A stretch of 8,515 nucleotides of DNA, from positions 1-8,515 of the forward strand of contig CAYZSU010000089.1 of the NCBI GenBank assembly GCA_964480565.1, given 5' to 3'. Shown here in pieces: positions 5,103 through 8,515 of the stretch. A program made the position numbers and the translations under genes. The number at the start of each line of letters is the position of its first letter. Positions within the stretch are counted from its first letter, which is position 1. The notes under the pieces were generated by a model. The model did not search any database, was not told where the DNA came from, and worked only from the letters and a program-made list of their open reading frames with translations. Source of the stretch: CAYZSU01 sp964480565. GTDB taxonomy: Bacteria; UBA10199; 2-02-FULL-44-16; JAAZCA01.

Positions 5103-6857
5103 ATGGCAGATTTTAACTGTACCCCCAAATCATATCATACAAGATTAGCAAATAATGTTTCTAGACATGTTGCAGAAGACATCGCACGTATTGGCGAACA
5201 AGAGGGCATTTCAACGTGCATGATCAGAAACAGTAGAGGCGGCATCAACGTATATGTCGGCGATCAAAGCCTTTCACCGATGCGCCAGGCACTGTATGAG
5301 AAAACCCAAACACCCGACAACCCTTTATTTCGAAACTGGGCACAAAACAATATATACGCCGGGCAATCGTCAACACATGATAATTCGTTACATCTATCCC
5401 CGATGGAATGGTTGGGTGTGGGTGTGGGTGTGGGTGTGGGTGTAGGTGGCCTTACCGGCGCATTGATATACAATCGACTAAGGAGCCGTAACACCGCCAA
5501 ACGACTAAATAGCTCCCTTAGAAATGCAATTGCCCAACATAGTGAGACACACAAAAGCGGTCCCATTGAATTAGGTGATCCGGCTAAACGCATTGGAGAC
5601 GCAGGTGAACAACAAGGCCGGTCAGCTTCAGCGCTATTCGAAGCACCTAAAACGCCTCTACCAAGGCCTGAGATAGTAATACCTGGCAAAGCTGCTAAGG
5701 TAGTATTATTTGAAGGATCATTAAATAATGGGCCACAAAAGCCTGGCACTGGCAGAGTAGCTCTATTTCCTGATGAAGGCAGAGCACCTGAAGGTCCCAT
5801 AGATAATGCAAAGACAGCGGAACATAAAGTAGTTCCAAAGAGCCACAAACCTGCAGAACCTGGCGCAGATATCCTTAAAACTGAAGCAAGTGGAGCACCC
5901 CTAGCCATCACACCTTCCGACTCCACCGGTACTAATACCAGTGCAGAACGCGCAAGTCAGCCGCAAATACCATCTCAAGACGCAAAACCACGGACACTTC
6001 CTCGAGATCGCACACCCACACCACGACCTGAAAAACCATCCTCCGGTCTAAGAAGGCGGCCTATAATAGTCTCTCCCGTCCCTCCAACCGAAGGATTCGA
6101 TCCGCAAGAGACACATGCAGAACTACAGGCAATACCCCCCCGACGCACACCACTACCTGCATCACCATCTCGCCAACCGCCTGTATTATTGCCTTCGAGC
6201 AGTGATCTATCAGCTGATCTCATAAAAAGACTTCGTGGTGACAGCAAGCCTCCACCACCTAAAGGACGAACCCCTACAGACCCATTACCAGGAATGGTCA
6301 CACAACCTCCTATGCCACCACAAGAAGGACTTGGTGGTACTGCAACTAGATTTGACATGCAGGTTATTAAACCCCATGGAGAAGAACCAATACCAGCCAA
6401 ACTAACATATGTATTAGAAAAACACCAAATTGTAGAACAAAAATCTATGCCACCAGAACAACTCCAACCCCTTGAAGGACTCACACGACTCGCTGAACAA
6501 GCACCTGCTGAACCACCACCAGTCCCTGCTAGAGCCAGCCCCGTGAATCCCAATGCATCAGAAATATTCGGTAATATTGAATTGGACGCCCTTCTACAAA
6601 GAGAAAGAGGAACAACTGGAAATATACCAAAAGTCTTAGCTGATTATGATCTTCCTCCAGACATAAGCAAAGCCCTTCTCAGACAACCTCACGTGGCTCA
6701 AGCAATTATTAACGAAGAACTTCCTCCTGATCAAACAAAACTTAAGCTCCAAGAAGCTGGAACCCGTTTAATTCAAGATGCAGCAAAAGGCAGAGCACGC
6801 AGTAAAAGCGTCGAAATACGACGAGGGAAAACGCCCAGAGGACCTGGTCACAAATAA
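5103..6857 (+). CDS. Hypothetical proline-rich protein with one Gly-Val transmembrane helix
   Basis: I do not recognise this 584-residue protein. Residues 1-100 look like a small mixed helix/strand domain (helix near 15-35, then ISTCMIRNSRGGINVYVG). Residues 103-123 form a likely single membrane helix: alternating Gly-Val (G105-G116), then LTGALIY, stopped by the basic RLRSR. There is no N-terminal signal peptide. Residues about 150-480 are low complexity and probably disordered, rich in Pro, Arg, Ser and Thr, with many PxxP-type runs (P185-P189, P300-P318, PPPP at 383-386). Residues 484-584 are again ordered-looking and helical, with two LPPD motifs and a basic last 20 residues. Start and translation are well supported by AAGGAG. 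The plan (membrane helix, Pro-rich stalk, terminal domain) fits an envelope-spanning scaffold or a secreted effector; both are guesses. The strand is richer in CCA/CCT and CAC codons than its neighbours, partly explained by amino-acid content. Confidence 0.85.
   Translation: MADFNCTPKSYHTRLANNVSRHVAEDIARIGEQEGISTCMIRNSRGGINVYVGDQSLSPMRQALYEKTQTPDNPLFRNWAQNNIYAGQSSTHDNSLHLSPMEWLGVGVGVGVGVGGLTGALIYNRLRSRNTAKRLNSSLRNAIAQHSETHKSGPIELGDPAKRIGDAGEQQGRSASALFEAPKTPLPRPEIVIPGKAAKVVLFEGSLNNGPQKPGTGRVALFPDEGRAPEGPIDNAKTAEHKVVPKSHKPAEPGADILKTEASGAPLAITPSDSTGTNTSAERASQPQIPSQDAKPRTLPRDRTPTPRPEKPSSGLRRRPIIVSPVPPTEGFDPQETHAELQAIPPRRTPLPASPSRQPPVLLPSSSDLSADLIKRLRGDSKPPPPKGRTPTDPLPGMVTQPPMPPQEGLGGTATRFDMQVIKPHGEEPIPAKLTYVLEKHQIVEQKSMPPEQLQPLEGLTRLAEQAPAEPPPVPARASPVNPNASEIFGNIELDALLQRERGTTGNIPKVLADYDLPPDISKALLRQPHVAQAIINEELPPDQTKLKLQEAGTRLIQDAAKGRARSKSVEIRRGKTPRGPGHK
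5414..5443 (+). repeat. Hexanucleotide tandem repeat (GGGTGT)5
   Basis: Five perfect GGGTGT copies are followed by one degenerate unit, AGGTGG. Read in frame they give alternating Gly-Val, forming the first half of the predicted membrane helix of the proline-rich protein. Gain or loss of a unit changes helix length by two residues and keeps the frame. Confidence 0.95.
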
Positions 6858-6907
6858 TTATTTACAAAAAAAGTAACAAATGACAAAAGCAATCAATCAT
6901 TCATGTA

Positions 6908-6937
6908 GTAGGGGCACGGCTTAGCCAGTACCCCTAC
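6908..6937. terminator. Hairpin downstream of the proline-rich gene, possible terminator
   Basis: GTAGGGG (6908-6914) pairs with CCCCTAC (6931-6937), with an inner GGC-TTA-GCC hairpin. It lies 50 bases after the stop codon and just upstream of the putative gltX promoter. Only a short GTTT follows, so termination would be imperfect; a dispersed palindrome is the alternative. Confidence 0.45.
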
Positions 6938-6938
6938 G

Positions 6939-6968
6939 TTTACAAGAATATTATTTGCATAAAATAAT
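6939..6968 (+). promoter_or_regulatory. Candidate sigma70-type promoter of gltX
   Basis: TTTACA (6939-6944) and AATAAT (6963-6968) each match five of six consensus bases, with an 18-base spacer. The start would fall near 6975, giving a leader of about 27 bases. It begins directly after the preceding hairpin, consistent with gltX being its own transcription unit. Confidence 0.45.
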
Positions 6969-7001
6969 ATCATACAAACTACCATAAGGACCACACACAT
7001 T

Positions 7002-8402
7002 ATGACAATAAACGTTCGATTCGCGCCTTCCCCCACAGGCGCATTGCATATTGGGGGCGCGCGTACAGCGCTGTTTAATTGGTTATTTGCCAAACACCAT
7101 CAGGGTAAATTTGTATTGCGCATTGAGGACACGGATCGTTTGCGATCCACAAAGGCCCATGAACAGAGTATTTTAGACGGCATGAAATGGTTGGGTCTTA
7201 CCTGGGATGATACACCCATTTATCAATCTGAGCGCGATGAACTATATCGCCAATATATCGATCAAATGATTGATAGCGGCCATGCCTATCGCTGTACATG
7301 CACGGCAGATGAGCTCGCACAAAAACGCGAGGCGTCTCTTAAAAATAGCCAGAAACCCAAGTATGATGGCACGTGCCGGGATAAAACTGTTTCGCCATCC
7401 ACGCCACATACCGTTCGATTTAAAGCACCGCTCCAAGGCCACACCACATTTAAGGATGCGTGCCGTGGATCCATTACATTTGAAAATAAAGAACTCGATG
7501 ATGTCATTATTGCACGCACGGATGGTTCTGCTACCTATAATTTTACAGTAGTCATCGATGATGCAACCATGAATATCTCCCATGTAATTCGCGGCGATGA
7601 TCATATCAATAATACCCCACGCCAAGTGCTCCTTTACAAGGCCCTTGGATTTGATATTCCAATATTTGCCCATTTGCCGATGATCTTTGGCTCGGATAAA
7701 AAGAAATTATCCAAACGCCATGGTGCAACCAGCGTCATGGAATACCAGGATATGGGATATTTACCCGACGCAATGGTTAATTATTTATCCAGACTCGGCT
7801 GGTCCCACAAGGATCAAGAAATTTTTACAAGCTCTGAACTCATCGCTGCATTTGATTTACCAGGTATTGGAAGTTCACCATCCATATTTGATTTTGAAAA
7901 ATTAGCCTGGGTCAATAGCCAGCATATGGCAAACTTAAGCAATTCAGATATAGTGACATCGACGCAACCATTTTTAGAAAAAAATAATATTGTACTCACT
8001 GATATGGATTATGCGGCCACGGCATTGGCCACAGAACGAGAACGCGCCAAGACATTTGATGAATTGGCCCATATATCTGCGTTTTATTTTAAAGATCCAT
8101 GCGTCTATGATGAAAAATCAGTAAAAAAATGGCTAAAACCCACAAGCCTTGATATTTTAGCCACATGTGAATCCCATTTTCACGCAATGACCGACTGGAC
8201 AGAAGAGAGCATTGCACACTCTATCACAGGCGTGATGGAACACTATGATGTTAAGATGCTCAAAGTCGCCCAACCCTTACGCATTGCGATGACAGGCACG
8301 GCAGTCAGCCCAGGTATTTATGAAGTGCTTGCCATTTTAGGCAAAGATACAGTCATCAAGCGCATCCAGCACTTACTCGCCTATATGAACAATCGCGAAT
8401 AA
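7002..8402 (+). CDS. gltX: Glutamate--tRNA ligase (GluRS)
   Basis: Cytoplasmic class I aminoacyl-tRNA synthetase that attaches glutamate to tRNA(Glu) (and to tRNA(Gln) where a lineage lacks GlnRS). Its 466 residues are a typical length. The Rossmann catalytic part shows RFAPSPTGALHIGGARTAL with the HIGH-type HIGG (16-19), RIEDTDRLRST, HVIRGDDHINNTPRQ (194-208) and KLSKR (235-239, the KMSKS equivalent). A zinc-knuckle region is C98-x-C100-x24-C125-x-D127, at the same positions as the E. coli site but with Asp in place of the last His. The C-terminal third is the helical anticodon-binding domain, including AVSPGIYEVLAILGK near the end. ATG 7002 begins the conserved N-terminus; the AAGGA (6986-6990) is rather far, at 11 bases. 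Whether it is discriminating cannot be told, nor whether a second gltX exists. Confidence 0.97.
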   Translation: MTINVRFAPSPTGALHIGGARTALFNWLFAKHHQGKFVLRIEDTDRLRSTKAHEQSILDGMKWLGLTWDDTPIYQSERDELYRQYIDQMIDSGHAYRCTCTADELAQKREASLKNSQKPKYDGTCRDKTVSPSTPHTVRFKAPLQGHTTFKDACRGSITFENKELDDVIIARTDGSATYNFTVVIDDATMNISHVIRGDDHINNTPRQVLLYKALGFDIPIFAHLPMIFGSDKKKLSKRHGATSVMEYQDMGYLPDAMVNYLSRLGWSHKDQEIFTSSELIAAFDLPGIGSSPSIFDFEKLAWVNSQHMANLSNSDIVTSTQPFLEKNNIVLTDMDYAATALATERERAKTFDELAHISAFYFKDPCVYDEKSVKKWLKPTSLDILATCESHFHAMTDWTEESIAHSITGVMEHYDVKMLKVAQPLRIAMTGTAVSPGIYEVLAILGKDTVIKRIQHLLAYMNNRE

Positions 8403-8460
8403 TGTCACTTGCGAACAACCATCGCAATTCCATATATTTATCTTATTTATAATTAAATTT

Positions 8461-8515
8461 TCTGGATTGCTTCGTCAGATTTCATCAGCCTCGCGGGTGA
8501 CGGTTCCACAATGAC
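8461..8515. repeat. Dispersed palindromic repeat, cut by the window edge
   Basis: On the minus strand the segment starts GTCATTGTGG and ends GACGAAGCAATCCAGA, closely resembling the GTCATTGCGAG...GAAGCAATCCAG repeats common in AT-rich proteobacterial genomes. Its GTCA...CCAG ends match those of the repeats at 2725 and 4764. It lies 58 bases after gltX. The 8403-8460 stretch between is AT-rich and shows nothing else. Confidence 0.6.

Noticed and set aside
5414..5449. Hexamer array considered as CRISPR or regulatory iteron
   Set aside because: Units are contiguous six-mers without spacers and lie in frame within a coding sequence.
5741..5752. GCCTGGCACTGG shared with the hairpin at 60-71
   Set aside because: A single 12-base match without its palindromic partner, inside the coding region of the proline-rich gene; best read as coincidence.
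5264..5926. 220-codon reverse-strand ORF opposite the proline-rich gene
   Set aside because: Its protein is a low-complexity mirror (PTPTPTPTP opposite the Gly-Val repeat), with no ribosome site or family motif; it exists because the C-rich coding strand yields few stops on its complement.
5975..6553. 192-codon reverse-strand ORF
   Set aside because: Gly/Ser-rich product that mirrors the proline-rich frame; no start signal and no recognisable domain.

Overview
The window is a bacterial chromosome segment, AT-rich by eye (about 40% GC), tightly packed except for one 376-base gap. The housekeeping proteins look proteobacterial. GluRS, with the C-x-C-x24-C-x-D knuckle and phrases such as GDDHINNTPRQ and HGATSVMEYQDMGYLP, the dGTPase (HNRQSYR, GLNLSIEVLEGIVKH) and Nth (PFIVLISTILSAQTTDNQVD) remind me more of delta-type lineages (Myxococcota, Bdellovibrionota, Desulfobacterota) than of enteric bacteria. 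That is an impression from memory, not a placement. AT richness, scattered palindromic repeats and a proline-rich one-helix orphan protein would fit a host-associated organism, but this is unproven.

Layout, left to right: a hairpin repeat (21-75). A leftward pair follows: a CPBP-family intramembrane protease (768-1484) and endonuclease III nth (107-745), 22 bases apart. Diverging from the protease is a dGTPase-like HD hydrolase, dgt (1531-2691), with a consensus TATAAT -10. Next is a 95-base repeat of two inverted palindromes. Then come a phosphate pair, an NptA-type Na/phosphate cotransporter (2849-3994) and a PhoU-like protein (4067-4726), separated by 72 bases that hold a hairpin. The gap 4727-5102 carries a second, nested palindromic element with outer inverted repeats that begin on the phoU stop codon. 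An unrecognised 584-residue protein follows (5103-6857): short N-terminal domain, Gly-Val transmembrane helix coded by a hexanucleotide tandem repeat, long proline-rich linker, basic tail. A hairpin and a promoter lead into gltX (7002-8402). The window ends inside a third palindromic repeat (8461-8515).

Functionally, nth (base-excision repair) and dgt (dNTP pool control) are DNA-maintenance genes that sit near each other but on opposite strands. nptA and phoU form a low-affinity phosphate uptake module: membrane symporter plus separate regulator, which many bacteria carry as one fusion. gltX supplies Glu-tRNA. The orphan protein is the accessory piece. The most interesting signals are that orphan with its repeat-coded helix, and the palindromic repeats that share TGTCA...CCAG ends while their stems differ.
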